From assembly GCF_900107455.1 (NCBI RefSeq), contig NZ_FNQB01000001.1:1240001-1304000 (forward strand): a stretch of DNA of 64,000 nt, read 5' to 3'. The DNA comes from Asanoa ishikariensis. Its GTDB lineage: Bacteria; Actinomycetota; Actinomycetes; Mycobacteriales; Micromonosporaceae. The notes below the pieces were generated by a model. That model did not search any database, was not told the origin of the DNA, and saw only the letters and a list, made by a program, of their open reading frames with translations. A program made the translations under genes and the position numbers. Positions 26,998-38,729 of this stretch are shown here, in pieces. Within the stretch, counting starts at the first letter, position 1. Each line of letters opens with the position of its first letter.

Positions 26998-27774
26998 CTA
27001 GGGGCGGCGGTGGTACTTCGGGCCGTCCGCGTCGCCCATCTCGCCCCGGTAGACGCCGTGGCGCAGCTCGGACACGTAGCCCTCCAGCTCGGGCATGCCC
27101 ATCCGCCTGGCCGTGTCGAGCTCGGCCTCGACGTCGTAGGGGACGCGCACGAACTGGATGCCGAACGGAGCCTCGCGCTCAGAGCCGACGGCGCCTTCGA
27201 GGATCACGTACACCGGCGTGGGGTCGTCCATCGCGTTTCCGACGCTGCCGGTGTTGAACAGCGTCCGGCGGTTGCGGTCCACCTCGTAGAACGGGTCGTG
27301 CGTGTCGCCGTAGCCGACGATGGTCGGTGGTGGGCCGTCGCCGGTCGCCGGGGTGTTCGCGAACATCCCGAGGAACTCGTCCTCGTCGTGGTCGAACCGC
27401 ACGCGGCGGTGCACGCTGGCCGCGGAGGCGTGGAAGAGCCGCACCTGCCGGCCGCTGAGCAGGAAGTCGTGGCTGAAGGGCAGACCGCGCAGCCACGCGC
27501 CCTGGCCGTCGGCGAGTTGCGCCAGCCACCACGCCATCGCCTCGTTGTCGTACGTCCGGTCCGGGTCGGGCAGGAAGTCGTCCCAGTTGCCGAGGATGTT
27601 GACCTCGCACCGCTGCTGGCAGATCTCGACCACCTCGCGGCCGCGCGGACCTTTGCCCACGTAGTCGCCGAGGTTGAAGATCCGGTCGATCCCACGCGCG
27701 TCGATGTCGGCCAGGACTGCCTCGAGCGCGGTCAGATTGCCGTGGACGTCAGAGATGAGAGCGATGCGATCCAC
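26998..27774 (-). CDS. Calcineurin-like metallophosphoesterase (YfcE/diadenosine tetraphosphatase type)
   Basis: This 258-residue cytoplasmic protein has the phosphoesterase metal motifs: ALISDVHGN (about 4-12), NLGDYVGKGP (about 37-46), ILGNWDD (about 62-68), FHASA and GYGDTHDPF. The last two replace the usual HGH and GHTH blocks with close variants, so the second metal site is slightly divergent. There is no signal peptide. GTG 27774 lacks a ribosome site but follows TACCAT by 6 nt, indicating a leaderless mRNA. Substrate unknown. Confidence 0.85.
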   Translation of the reverse strand: MDRIALISDVHGNLTALEAVLADIDARGIDRIFNLGDYVGKGPRGREVVEICQQRCEVNILGNWDDFLPDPDRTYDNEAMAWWLAQLADGQGAWLRGLPFSHDFLLSGRQVRLFHASAASVHRRVRFDHDEDEFLGMFANTPATGDGPPPTIVGYGDTHDPFYEVDRNRRTLFNTGSVGNAMDDPTPVYVILEGAVGSEREAPFGIQFVRVPYDVEAELDTARRMGMPELEGYVSELRHGVYRGEMGDADGPKYHRRP

Positions 27775-27780
27775 GCCCCG

Positions 27781-27786
27781 ATGGTA
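27781..27786 (-). promoter_or_regulatory. Leaderless-type -10 (TACCAT) of the phosphoesterase gene
   Basis: TACCAT lies 6 nt upstream of the GTG start on the minus strand, matching TANNNT-N6/7-start. No clear -35 hexamer is visible. Confidence 0.45.
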
Positions 27787-27819
27787 GGCGAGGCGTGATC
27801 TTGCGATAGACCGCGCGAG

Positions 27820-27850
27820 CGTGCCCGGGTCCCCCTCGAACCCGGGCACG
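27820..27850 (-). terminator. Hairpin after the DUF4386 gene
   Basis: CGTGCCCGGGT (27820-27830) pairs perfectly with ACCCGGGCACG (27840-27850) around a 9-nt loop, 15 bp beyond the minus-strand stop at 27865. No U-tract follows. Confidence 0.65.
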
Positions 27851-27864
27851 TCGGCGGGTGTCAG

Positions 27865-28554
27865 TCAGGCGTAGGCCGGCACCTCGGGGCGGCTCGTGTG
27901 TCGCGCCGCCGCCTCCGCTCGGCTCGCACTGCGCAGAATGCTGACGCTGATCGCCAGCGTCCACAGGCTCCACAGCGCGCCCATGCTCGCGGTGGTTCCC
28001 CAGCCCTGCGCGCTGTAGAAGTCGGCGGCGTCGTCACCGAAGAACACCGCGGGGACGAAGGCCAGGTTGATCACCGCGAGGACGTACGCGGAGCGGCCCA
28101 CCCACTTCGGCAGGAACCGCAGCCGGCCCACCGCGATGCCCAGCGCGACAAGCAGCAGCGCCATCAGCAGGCGGGAGATCCCGCCCTGCATCAGGTACTG
28201 GGCCGCGGCGAACGGGCCCTCGGTGGTCGTGTCGATGTCGCGGTCGACGGAGATGGCCGCGCCGGCCTCCATCGACTGCGTCACGAAGACCATGACCACC
28301 CAGAGCGCGCCGGCCACCTGGATGAGGCTCGCCAGCCACTCCGCGCGGGGGTCGACCGTGCGGATGAGCTGCCGCAGCCCGGCGAAGAACACGAGGTAGA
28401 GCGTGCATCCGGTGATCCCGACCAGGCTGCGGGTCAGGATGTCCCAGTCGGGCGGCGTCTCGTAGAGGAAATAGAGCGGCACCTGCGCGACGATGAACAG
28501 GCTGGCCAGGATGCCGAAGGTGCCGGCGGTGCGGCGGGTTGCTGCCTCGCTCAC
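27865..28554 (-). CDS. DUF4386-type integral membrane protein
   Basis: This 229-residue protein has about six hydrophobic segments with the DUF4386 look: RRTAGTFGILASLFIVAQVPLY at the N-terminus and LLMALLLVALGIAVGRLRFLP later. The biochemical role of the family is unknown. GTG 28554 has AAAGGAC seven bases upstream. It is transcribed divergently from a TetR regulator, with two identical-type operators between them, so it is very likely repressed by that TetR. Confidence 0.8.
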   Translation of the reverse strand: MSEAATRRTAGTFGILASLFIVAQVPLYFLYETPPDWDILTRSLVGITGCTLYLVFFAGLRQLIRTVDPRAEWLASLIQVAGALWVVMVFVTQSMEAGAAISVDRDIDTTTEGPFAAAQYLMQGGISRLLMALLLVALGIAVGRLRFLPKWVGRSAYVLAVINLAFVPAVFFGDDAADFYSAQGWGTTASMGALWSLWTLAISVSILRSASRAEAAARHTSRPEVPAYA

Positions 28555-28609
28555 GGCGAGTCCTTTCGTTGGGTACGAACACGGCGGCGCGCACGGCGGC
28601 GAGCCGCGA

Positions 28610-28626
28610 CGAGACGTATCGTCTCG
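28610..28626. promoter_or_regulatory. TetR operator 1
   Basis: Perfect 7-3-7 palindrome CGAGACG-TAT-CGTCTCG in the divergent DUF4386/TetR region. Its half-site is shared with operator 2. Confidence 0.75.
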
Positions 28627-28663
28627 CACGCTTTCGACGCTAGGCTCCGGTTCGCCCCTCCGT

Positions 28664-28680
28664 CAAGACGGACCGTCTCG
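28664..28680. promoter_or_regulatory. TetR operator 2
   Basis: Near-perfect 7-3-7 palindrome CAAGACG-GAC-CGTCTCG, one mismatch from operator 1 in the half-sites. Its centre is 54 bp from that of operator 1, and it ends 9 bp before the TetR -10 hexamer. Confidence 0.72.
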
Positions 28681-28689
28681 TCTTCTTGC

Positions 28690-28695
28690 TAAACT
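28690..28695 (+). promoter_or_regulatory. Leaderless-type -10 (TAAACT) of the TetR gene
   Basis: TAAACT is 7 nt upstream of ATG 28703, so the mRNA probably starts at or next to the start codon. Operator 2 covers the position of the -35 region. Confidence 0.5.
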
Positions 28696-28702
28696 TCGGC
28701 GC

Positions 28703-29278
28703 ATGAGCCCGAACCTGGACCGCCGCAACGAGCGGTCGCGCCAAGCGATCATCGAGGCGGCCATGGCCCTGTGCCGTGAGCAAGGGCTCGCCCGCACGAC
28801 CGTCGAGGAGATCGCCAAGCGGGCCGGCGTCGGCAAGCAGACGATCTACCGTTGGTGGCCGTCCAAGACCGCGGTGGTCGAGGAGGGCATCAACGAACTG
28901 GCCGGCACGGCGACCGACTTCCCGGACACCGGGGACCTGCTCGCCGACCTACGCACCCAGATGGCCGGCGTGGCGTCGATCCTGTCGAGCCCGCTGTTCG
29001 CGCCCTACCTCAGCCTGATCGGGGCGGCCCAGGACGACCCGGAGCTGGCCAAGTCGTTCCTGGACGGCCTGGTCAAACCACGGGTGAACGCGGCCCGCGA
29101 ACGCCTGCGGGCGGCCCAGGACCAGGGCCAACTGCGCGCGGACGCCGACCTCGACGACGTGGTCGAGCTGCTCTACGGCCCGATCTACTACCGCGCGCTG
29201 CTGCACACCCGCCCACCATCGCCGGCGCAGGTCGACGAGCTTCTCCGCATCGCCTTCGCCGGTCTGGCCCCGCGCTGA
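28703..29278 (+). CDS. TetR/AcrR-family transcriptional regulator
   Basis: This 191-residue repressor has the TetR N-terminal DNA-binding domain: RQAIIEAAMALCREQGLARTT, EEIAKRAGVGKQTIYRWWPSK (about 35-55), then a helical ligand-binding domain with a TetR_C-like end. The ATG at 28703 has no Shine-Dalgarno sequence; the open frame upstream of it runs through the operators and is not coding. The stop shares a base with the next ATG (TGATG), so a hydrolase is cotranscribed. The ligand is unknown. Confidence 0.93.
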   Translation: MSPNLDRRNERSRQAIIEAAMALCREQGLARTTVEEIAKRAGVGKQTIYRWWPSKTAVVEEGINELAGTATDFPDTGDLLADLRTQMAGVASILSSPLFAPYLSLIGAAQDDPELAKSFLDGLVKPRVNAARERLRAAQDQGQLRADADLDDVVELLYGPIYYRALLHTRPPSPAQVDELLRIAFAGLAPR

Positions 29279-29940
29279 TGAGCACGGTTGTCCTGATCCA
29301 CGGTGGGCTCTGGGACGACGACATGAACGCGGACCGGTTCTGGCGCCGGCCCGGGATCGTGACCGGTCTGGAGCGGCACGGCATCGAGGTGCTGGCGCCC
29401 GATCGGCCAGCGCGGGCACCGGGTTGGGCGGCCGAGGCCGATCAGCTCGCGGCGGTGCTGCCCGACCGGCCGATCATCCTTGTCGGGGGGTCCAACGGCT
29501 GCTCGACCGCGGTACGCCTCGCCCTGGCGTGGCCGGAACGGGTCGCGCGGCTGCTGTTGGCCTGGCCGGCCACCGCCGGCGACCCGGACGTCGACGCCCG
29601 CACCCGCCAGGGCCTCGCAGACCTCGGTGCCGCACCGCAGATAGCCGACGCGCTGCTGGCGGGCCAGACGCTGCGCGGCCTTAGCGACGACGAGCTGGCC
29701 GAGATCAAGGCACCCGTCGGCGTGCTCCCCTCGGTCCCGGAGAACCCGATGCACCAGCGGCGCACCGTCGACGCCCTGCTGCGCATCCTGCCCGACGCCG
29801 TCGAGCTGCCCGGCTGCCCCGAACCTCCCCGCCCGGAGTTCACGGCCGAGGCCTTCGTCGCCGGGTTCAGTGTTTGGGCTCTACCCAGCCCGTCTCGGTC
29901 AGGTAGTCCAGGACCGTACCCACCGCTTCGTCCACGCTGA
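29278..29940 (+). CDS. Alpha/beta-fold hydrolase
   Basis: This 220-residue protein has VVLIHGGLWDDD at the N-terminus, APDRPARA, and the nucleophile elbow VGGSNGC (Ser about 65). No clear catalytic His block is visible after PSVPENPMHQRR, so activity is uncertain. The last 24 or so codons (ALPSPSRSGSPGP) are read from the antisense of the APS kinase gene: the two genes overlap convergently by 74 nt. That tail is low-complexity and probably acquired by loss of an earlier stop. It is coupled to the TetR gene. Confidence 0.75.
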   Translation: MSTVVLIHGGLWDDDMNADRFWRRPGIVTGLERHGIEVLAPDRPARAPGWAAEADQLAAVLPDRPIILVGGSNGCSTAVRLALAWPERVARLLLAWPATAGDPDVDARTRQGLADLGAAPQIADALLAGQTLRGLSDDELAEIKAPVGVLPSVPENPMHQRRTVDALLRILPDAVELPGCPEPPRPEFTAEAFVAGFSVWALPSPSRSGSPGPYPPLRPR

Positions 29941-31390
29941 GCGTGCTCGTGTCGATGGTGAGCTCCGCGTCGCGCGGGGTCTCGTAGGGGTCGTCGATCC
30001 CGGTCATGCCCTTGATCAACCCAGCTCGGGCCTTGGCGTAGAGGCCCTTGCGGTCGCGCTGCTCGCAGACCTCCAGCGGCGTCGCCACGTGCACCAGCAC
30101 GAAACCGGCACCCGCCAGCGTGGCCATCTCGCGGGCCGTCTTGCGCGCCTCGGCATACGGGGCGATCGGGCAGCAGAGCGCCATCCCGCGGTGGCGGGCC
30201 ACCTCGGCCGCCACCCAGCCGATCCGGCGGATGTTCAGGTCGCGGTCTTCCTTGCTGAAGCCGAGGCCCGCGGACAGTTCCCGCCGCACCACATCGCCGT
30301 CGAGCAGGGTCACCGTGCGGTCGCCGGTCTCGCGCAGGTGGTCCGCGATGCCCCGGGCGACCGTCGACTTGCCGGAGCCGGACAGCCCCGTCAGGAACAC
30401 CACGATGCCGCGCTGGCGGCGGGGTGGGCGGGCGCGGGCCAACTCCTTGGCCACCGCCGGCGGGGTGTGCCACTCGGGCAGCGGGAAGCCCCGGTCGAGC
30501 AGGTCGTCGATCTCGTCGTTGCGCAGCGCCAGGCGGCGGTTGCGGGGCGGGATGTCGTCGCGCCAGCGCCACTGGCCGTCGCGGTTGTCGTAGGCGAGCT
30601 CCCGCGGGACCAGCACCCGCGGGCCGCCGCCGGAGAGCATGTCGCCGGTGGAGAGCAGGTGGGTGACGCCGTAGGCGGCGGCGACCCGTGCCCGCAGCAG
30701 CGCGTCGCGGATCTCGTCGCCGCGGCGGACCAGCGGCACCGCGACCAGGGTGGCGGGCGGCATCCGGTCGCGGGCGGCGAACACCGTGCGGACCAGCACC
30801 TCCGGCGACAGACCGCCGGGGCCGGCGTCGCCGACCGGGATCAAGATCAAGACATGGGCGGCCAGCGTACGCGCGGCGTGCGCGATCTGGGCCAGTTGCG
30901 GCCGGTGCAGTGGGCGGTCGGCGACCACGCCGAGGACCCGGCCGGGTGGCAGCAGCTCGCGTACCTCGGCGGGCGTGCGGCGCAGCCGTTGGAACGGGCC
31001 GTGCCGGCCGTCGCCGATCTGCCGGACCACACCACCCACGCCGTAGCGGCCCTCGCGCGTCGGCCAGGCGTCACCGACCTCGATCGCCGCGATCGGGGCG
31101 CCCTCCTGGTCGGTGAGCACCACCGAGCGTTGGGTCGGGTCCTCGAGGACGAGGCCGAGGGCCAGCGACTCGGGGATCTCCAGGGTCACCGGCAGCGGCC
31201 AGGGAGTCCCGTCGGCGAGCCGGCCGCGGCGTTGGAGAGCGGTCAGGTCGGCTCGGCCGAGGAAACCGGTCAGCGGCGCGTAGGCGCCGGTGAGCAGCAA
31301 CTCCAGGTCGGCGAGCTCGCCCGGCCGAGGGTTGTATGCCGGCGCGTCGCGCAGCATCTCGTCGGGCATCAGCCAACCGCGCTCGCTCAA
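29867..31390 (-). CDS. cysC: Adenylylsulfate (APS) kinase with N-terminal degenerate ATP-sulfurylase domain
   Basis: This protein of about 507 residues would make PAPS from APS. The C-terminal kinase is intact: Walker A GLSGSGKST (about 332-340), DGDVVRRELSAGLGFSKEDR, RRIGWVAAEVARHRG, the CPIAPYAEAR loop and KGLYAKARAG. The N-terminal half has the ATP-sulfurylase fold (APAYNPRPGELADLELLL, GAYAPLTGFLG), but the catalytic QTRNPxHRxH motif reads VADRPLHRPQ and the GRDHAG motif is replaced by LLSTGDML, so sulfurylase activity is unlikely. I start it at TTG 31390 (MSERGWLMPDE) because GAGGGGG lies 5 nt upstream; ATG 31369 is the alternative. It may feed the two sulfotransferases. Confidence 0.88.
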   Translation of the reverse strand: MSERGWLMPDEMLRDAPAYNPRPGELADLELLLTGAYAPLTGFLGRADLTALQRRGRLADGTPWPLPVTLEIPESLALGLVLEDPTQRSVVLTDQEGAPIAAIEVGDAWPTREGRYGVGGVVRQIGDGRHGPFQRLRRTPAEVRELLPPGRVLGVVADRPLHRPQLAQIAHAARTLAAHVLILIPVGDAGPGGLSPEVLVRTVFAARDRMPPATLVAVPLVRRGDEIRDALLRARVAAAYGVTHLLSTGDMLSGGGPRVLVPRELAYDNRDGQWRWRDDIPPRNRRLALRNDEIDDLLDRGFPLPEWHTPPAVAKELARARPPRRQRGIVVFLTGLSGSGKSTVARGIADHLRETGDRTVTLLDGDVVRRELSAGLGFSKEDRDLNIRRIGWVAAEVARHRGMALCCPIAPYAEARKTAREMATLAGAGFVLVHVATPLEVCEQRDRKGLYAKARAGLIKGMTGIDDPYETPRDAELTIDTSTLSVDEAVGTVLDYLTETGWVEPKH

Positions 31391-31551
31391 ACCAACCCCC
31401 TCGGTCAATCCGCGCCCAAGTGTCTCAGCCCGGCACTCGAAGGGTCGAGTCGGACCCACCTATCCCTTTAGGGCCTGTCTCAGGGTTTGTCTCAGGGAGA
31501 GTTCAGGCGAGATCCGGGGTGCGCCGGATCCACGGAGGTGACGCTGGGTCA

Positions 31552-31557
31552 TACGCT
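31552..31557 (+). promoter_or_regulatory. Leaderless-type -10 (TACGCT) of the ABC-2 cassette
   Basis: TACGCT precedes GTG 31565 by 7 nt. It decides the start: an in-frame GTG at 31538 would need a ribosome site that overlaps itself. Confidence 0.45.
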
Positions 31558-31564
31558 GAGCCGC

Positions 31565-32479
31565 GTGACACTCATCGCGACCGAGTCGCTCACCAAGACG
31601 TACGGCGGCCGGGTCACCGCGCTGTCCGACCTAACGGTCAGCGTCGAGCCGGGGATCATCGGGCTGGTCGGCGCCAACGGCGCGGGCAAGTCGACCTTGA
31701 TCAAAATCCTGCTCGGGCTGCTGCCACCGACGTCCGGCCGGGTGCACGTGCTCGGTCTGGACCCGACCGTCGATCCGATGGGAGTCCGGGCCCGGGTCGG
31801 CTACATGCCCGAACATGACTCGCTGCCGCCGGACCTCAGCGCCGCCGAACTGGTCACGCACCTCGGCCGGATGAGCGGCCTGCCGAAGACCACTGCCCGT
31901 GAGCGCGCCTCCGAGGCGCTGCGGCACGTCGGCCTCTACGAGGAGCGCTACCGCCAGGTCGGCGGCTACTCGACCGGCATGAAGCAGCGGGTGAAGCTGG
32001 CCCAGGCGCTCGTCCACGATCCCGATCTCCTGCTGCTCGACGAGCCGACCAACGGCCTCGACCCGGCCGGCCGCGACGCCATGCTGGCGCTCGTGCAGCG
32101 GATCGGCACCGAGTTCGGCATCTCCGTGGTCGTCTGCTCGCACCTGCTCGGCGAGGTCGAGCGGATCTGCGACCACCTGATCGCGATCGACGGCGGCAAG
32201 CTGCTGCGCTCCGACAACGTCTCCGCGATGACCACCTCGACCGACGTGCTGGTCGTCGAGGTCAGCGAGGGCAGCGAAGAGCTCGAGCAGCGGCTGCTCG
32301 AGATGCGGCTGCCGGTCACCCGCGACGGCCACGCGCTGCTCGTACCCCTGGAAGACGATCTGACCTATGACCGGATCCTGACCGCGGTGGCCGATCTCGA
32401 CCTGCCGCTGCACCGCCTCGACCAGCGCCGCCACCGGGTGGCCGAGCTCTTCGCCGACCGGGAGGCCGCGCATGTCTAG
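31565..32479 (+). CDS. ABC-2 type exporter ATPase (first)
   Basis: This 304-residue ATPase has Walker A GANGAGKST (about 36-44), a signature variant GYSTGMKQR, Walker B LLLLDEPTNGLD and a switch His (CSHLLGEVE). It resembles the CcmA/NatA-type ATPases of two-component ABC-2 exporters. It overlaps the following permease by 8 nt. The four genes to 34956 form a cassette with two ATPase-permease pairs, possibly a heteromeric exporter. The substrate is unknown. Confidence 0.93.
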   Translation: MTLIATESLTKTYGGRVTALSDLTVSVEPGIIGLVGANGAGKSTLIKILLGLLPPTSGRVHVLGLDPTVDPMGVRARVGYMPEHDSLPPDLSAAELVTHLGRMSGLPKTTARERASEALRHVGLYEERYRQVGGYSTGMKQRVKLAQALVHDPDLLLLDEPTNGLDPAGRDAMLALVQRIGTEFGISVVVCSHLLGEVERICDHLIAIDGGKLLRSDNVSAMTTSTDVLVVEVSEGSEELEQRLLEMRLPVTRDGHALLVPLEDDLTYDRILTAVADLDLPLHRLDQRRHRVAELFADREAAHV

Positions 32480-33337
32480 CCCCGCGGGTGTCATCCATGA
32501 CATCGGATACCAGCGGTACGAGGGCGAGCGGCTCGGTCGTGGCGACGTGTTCCTCGCGCTCTACGCGGCCAGCCTGCGCACCGCGTTCGGACTGGGCCGC
32601 AGCTTCAAGGCGAAGATCTTCCCCTGGATCATCGTGGGCGTGGTCGCGATCGTCGGCATCGTCATCATGGCGATCCGGGCGCAGACCGGCGAGGTCGTCA
32701 TCAAGTACGCGGAGCTGCCTGAGGTCCTGGGCACCCTGATGGTGCTGTTCGTGGCGATCGCCGCACCGGAGCTCGTCTCCCGCGACCTGCACAGCGGCGT
32801 GCTCCCGCTCTATTTCTCGCGCCCGCTGCGCCCGGCCGACTACGCGCTGGCCAAGCTGTCCGCCCTGGTCACCGCGATCGTGCTGGTGTGGGGCGGTGCG
32901 CAGGTGCTGGTCTTCATCGGGGCCGCGTTCTCGGTCAAGGGCTTCGGCAACGTGATGAACGAGTTGGCCGACGCCGGCCTGGGCGTGGTCTACACGGCGC
33001 TCTACGCGGTCGTCTTCGGCAGCATCGCGATTCTGGTCGCGTCCCTGCTGAAGCGACGCGCGGTCGCGGCGGCGGCGATCGTCGGCTCGTTCCTGATCAC
33101 CGGGCCGATCGTGGCCATGTTCTACATCCTGCCGTCCGAGACGGCGCACCAACTGGCCCAGTTGTTCAACCCGGCGAGCCTGGTCGGCGGCGTCGGTGAC
33201 TGGCTCTTCGAGCCGTCGAGCTCGAACGAAGAGCTGGGAATCGGTCCCTTCGGGCCGCTGTACGCACTGGTCGCGCTCGGTCTGATCGCACTGTGCGTGA
33301 CGCTGCTCATCGCCCGCTACCGGAAGGTGTCGAAGTC

Positions 33338-33341
<4 letters not shown>
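32472..33341 (+). CDS. ABC-2 type transporter permease (first)
   Basis: This 289-residue protein has about six membrane segments and the pattern of actinobacterial ABC-2 permeases: IGYQRYEGERLGR at the N-terminus, APELVSRDLHSGVLPLYFSRPL (cytoplasmic elbow near residue 100), and a C-terminal helix pair. It overlaps the ATPase before it and the ATPase after it (ATGA). Confidence 0.9.
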
Positions 33342-34245
<904 letters not shown>

Positions 34246-34246
<1 letters not shown>

Positions 34247-34956
34247 TGTCCACGGTCGCCTGGATCACCACGCGCGGCCTGCTCGGTCGGCGCCGGTTCC
34301 TGCTGCTCCTGCCACTGCCGATCCTGATGATCGGGGTCGCGCTCATCCCGCGTTTCGAAGGAGTCAGCCCGCAGGAGTGGGCCCAGCCCGTCCTCGTCGC
34401 GATGGGCTTCACCACGTTGCTGCCGATCGTCGCGCTGATCGTCGGCACCGGCGTGCTCGGCGCGGAGATCGACGACGGCACGATCACGCACATCCTGTCC
34501 AAGCCGCTGGCGCGCTGGCGGATCGTCGTGCCGAAGCTGCTGGTGGCGATCGCGGTCACGGCCGCCAGCGCGGCGGTCCCCTTCTACATCGTCGGCGCGC
34601 TGGCCTCCGGCCCGCGGCTGGGCATCGGCCTGGTGGTCGGCTCCACGGTCGGCGCCGTGCTCTACTCGACGATCTTCGTCGCGCTGAGCCTGATCTCCCG
34701 GCGCCCGGTGCTGCTCGGCCTGGTCTACGTGATCATTTGGGAGGGCCTGCTGTCGAACCTGGTCAGCGGGACCCGGGTGTTGTCGGTTCAGCAGTACGCG
34801 CTGACCATCGCCGACAAGGCCTCGGCATCGGACCTCCTGAACGGCAACGTGTCGTTCGCGGTGGCGGTCGTGATGAGCATCGTGGTGACAATCGGCTTCC
34901 TGGTGCTGGCCATCCGCAAGCTGAGCTCGTTCTCGGTGACGGGGGAAACCAGCTAA
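34246..34956 (+). CDS. ABC-2 type transporter permease (second)
   Basis: This 236-residue protein has six predicted helices and the elbow motif GAEIDDGTITHILSKPL (about 73-89), comparable with RDLHSGVLPLYFSRPL in the first permease. It closes the four-gene exporter operon. Its TAA stop interlocks with the TAG stop of the convergent membrane protein. Confidence 0.9.
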
Positions 34957-35756
34957 GGCAGCGCGCTCGGCACCAGCCATTCAGGTAGTGAGCGTAGGAG
35001 CGCGACCAGGATCGAGATGACGATCCCGGTGAGGAACATGAGACCGAGACCGGTCAGCCCGGAGTATCGCTTGGGCTGGCCGGTCTTCTTGTCCGGCGCG
35101 GGCGACACGGGCTCGGCCCACGGTCGTTCGACTCGTAGCCACAGCAGCATGCCGAGGCCGAACGGGAGCCCGCCCAGGAAGAACCAGAACCAGCGGGTGC
35201 CCAGTTTCGGCGCCGGCCCCTGGATCAGGATCGCCAGGCAGAGCAGGGCGAGGATCGTGGCCAGCACGGGCGGGAAATAAGGCACCGGATTGCCCTGGCG
35301 ATCCGTCGGCAGGAGCCGGGCCAGGTCGTCGGACCGGGTCGGTGGACTGACGACCGAGAAGTCCGACCCGGGTTGGATGGGTTGAAGCTGCCCAGGCTCC
35401 GTCGGCACACCGTCGAGCGAGTAGCCCGACCGAGGATCGCCGGCCGGGACCTGCGCGTAGTGCACCCGGCCGAAGCCCGTGCGCCAGATGAAGACCTGTG
35501 GGGCCGCGTCGCCGCTGTAGGTGAACGGCACCGCGGTGAACCAGAGCAACGAGCCGTTGGCGTCGCCGAACGAGTCGGCCCATTGATAGGAGACGACCCT
35601 GTCGGCCGCGGCGTCGGCCTCGGCCCGCTCGAACGTGGCGGCCCGGGGCGCCACCCACCACGCGGCGGCGGCCCAGACCACCCAGAGCCCGACCAGGGCG
35701 AGCCGGAGCACCGGGAACACCCGTGACGGGGCCCGCACCGCATCTACGACCGTCAT
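34953..35756 (-). CDS. Membrane protein of unknown function
   Basis: I do not recognise the family. The 267-residue protein has one N-terminal helix (about 16-36; LALVGLWVVWAAAAWWVAP), an extracytoplasmic region of about 120 residues (SLLWFTAVPFTYSGDAAPQVF), and three C-terminal helices separated by short charged loops (about 160-260). The layout suggests a surface-exposed domain anchored at both ends. It lies upstream of ppc on the same strand with a 37-bp gap, so cotranscription is possible. Nothing in it indicates an enzyme. Confidence 0.7.
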   Translation of the reverse strand: MTVVDAVRAPSRVFPVLRLALVGLWVVWAAAAWWVAPRAATFERAEADAAADRVVSYQWADSFGDANGSLLWFTAVPFTYSGDAAPQVFIWRTGFGRVHYAQVPAGDPRSGYSLDGVPTEPGQLQPIQPGSDFSVVSPPTRSDDLARLLPTDRQGNPVPYFPPVLATILALLCLAILIQGPAPKLGTRWFWFFLGGLPFGLGMLLWLRVERPWAEPVSPAPDKKTGQPKRYSGLTGLGLMFLTGIVISILVALLRSLPEWLVPSALP

Positions 35757-35793
35757 GACGCTGATGGTCGCAGCAGGGTGCGACAGCTTTCAA

Positions 35794-38586
<2,793 letters not shown>

Positions 38587-38614
38587 GGGTGCGCTCCTTA
38601 CGGCGGTGCGGGGC

Positions 38615-38628
38615 GGACAGCGCTGTCC
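38615..38628. promoter_or_regulatory. Perfect 14-bp palindrome upstream of ppc
   Basis: GGACAGCGCTGTCC lies 28 bp upstream of the ppc start codon in the 143-bp gap shared with the S66 peptidase gene. Its position fits an operator in the ppc 5' region. The binding protein is unknown. Confidence 0.45.
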
Positions 38629-38717
38629 CGTGCATGATGATGCTACCTGCGCCAACTGGACCGGCGGGCGGTGTGGCCGTTGCCTCCTGGGTGGTTAATC
38701 CCGTTTGCGAGGGTGAC

Positions 38718-38723
38718 TAACCT
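38718..38723 (+). promoter_or_regulatory. Leaderless-type -10 (TAACCT) of the S66 peptidase gene
   Basis: TAACCT lies 6 nt before ATG 38730 and no ribosome site precedes the ATG, so the mRNA is probably leaderless. Confidence 0.5.
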
Positions 38724-38729
38724 GCCCTC

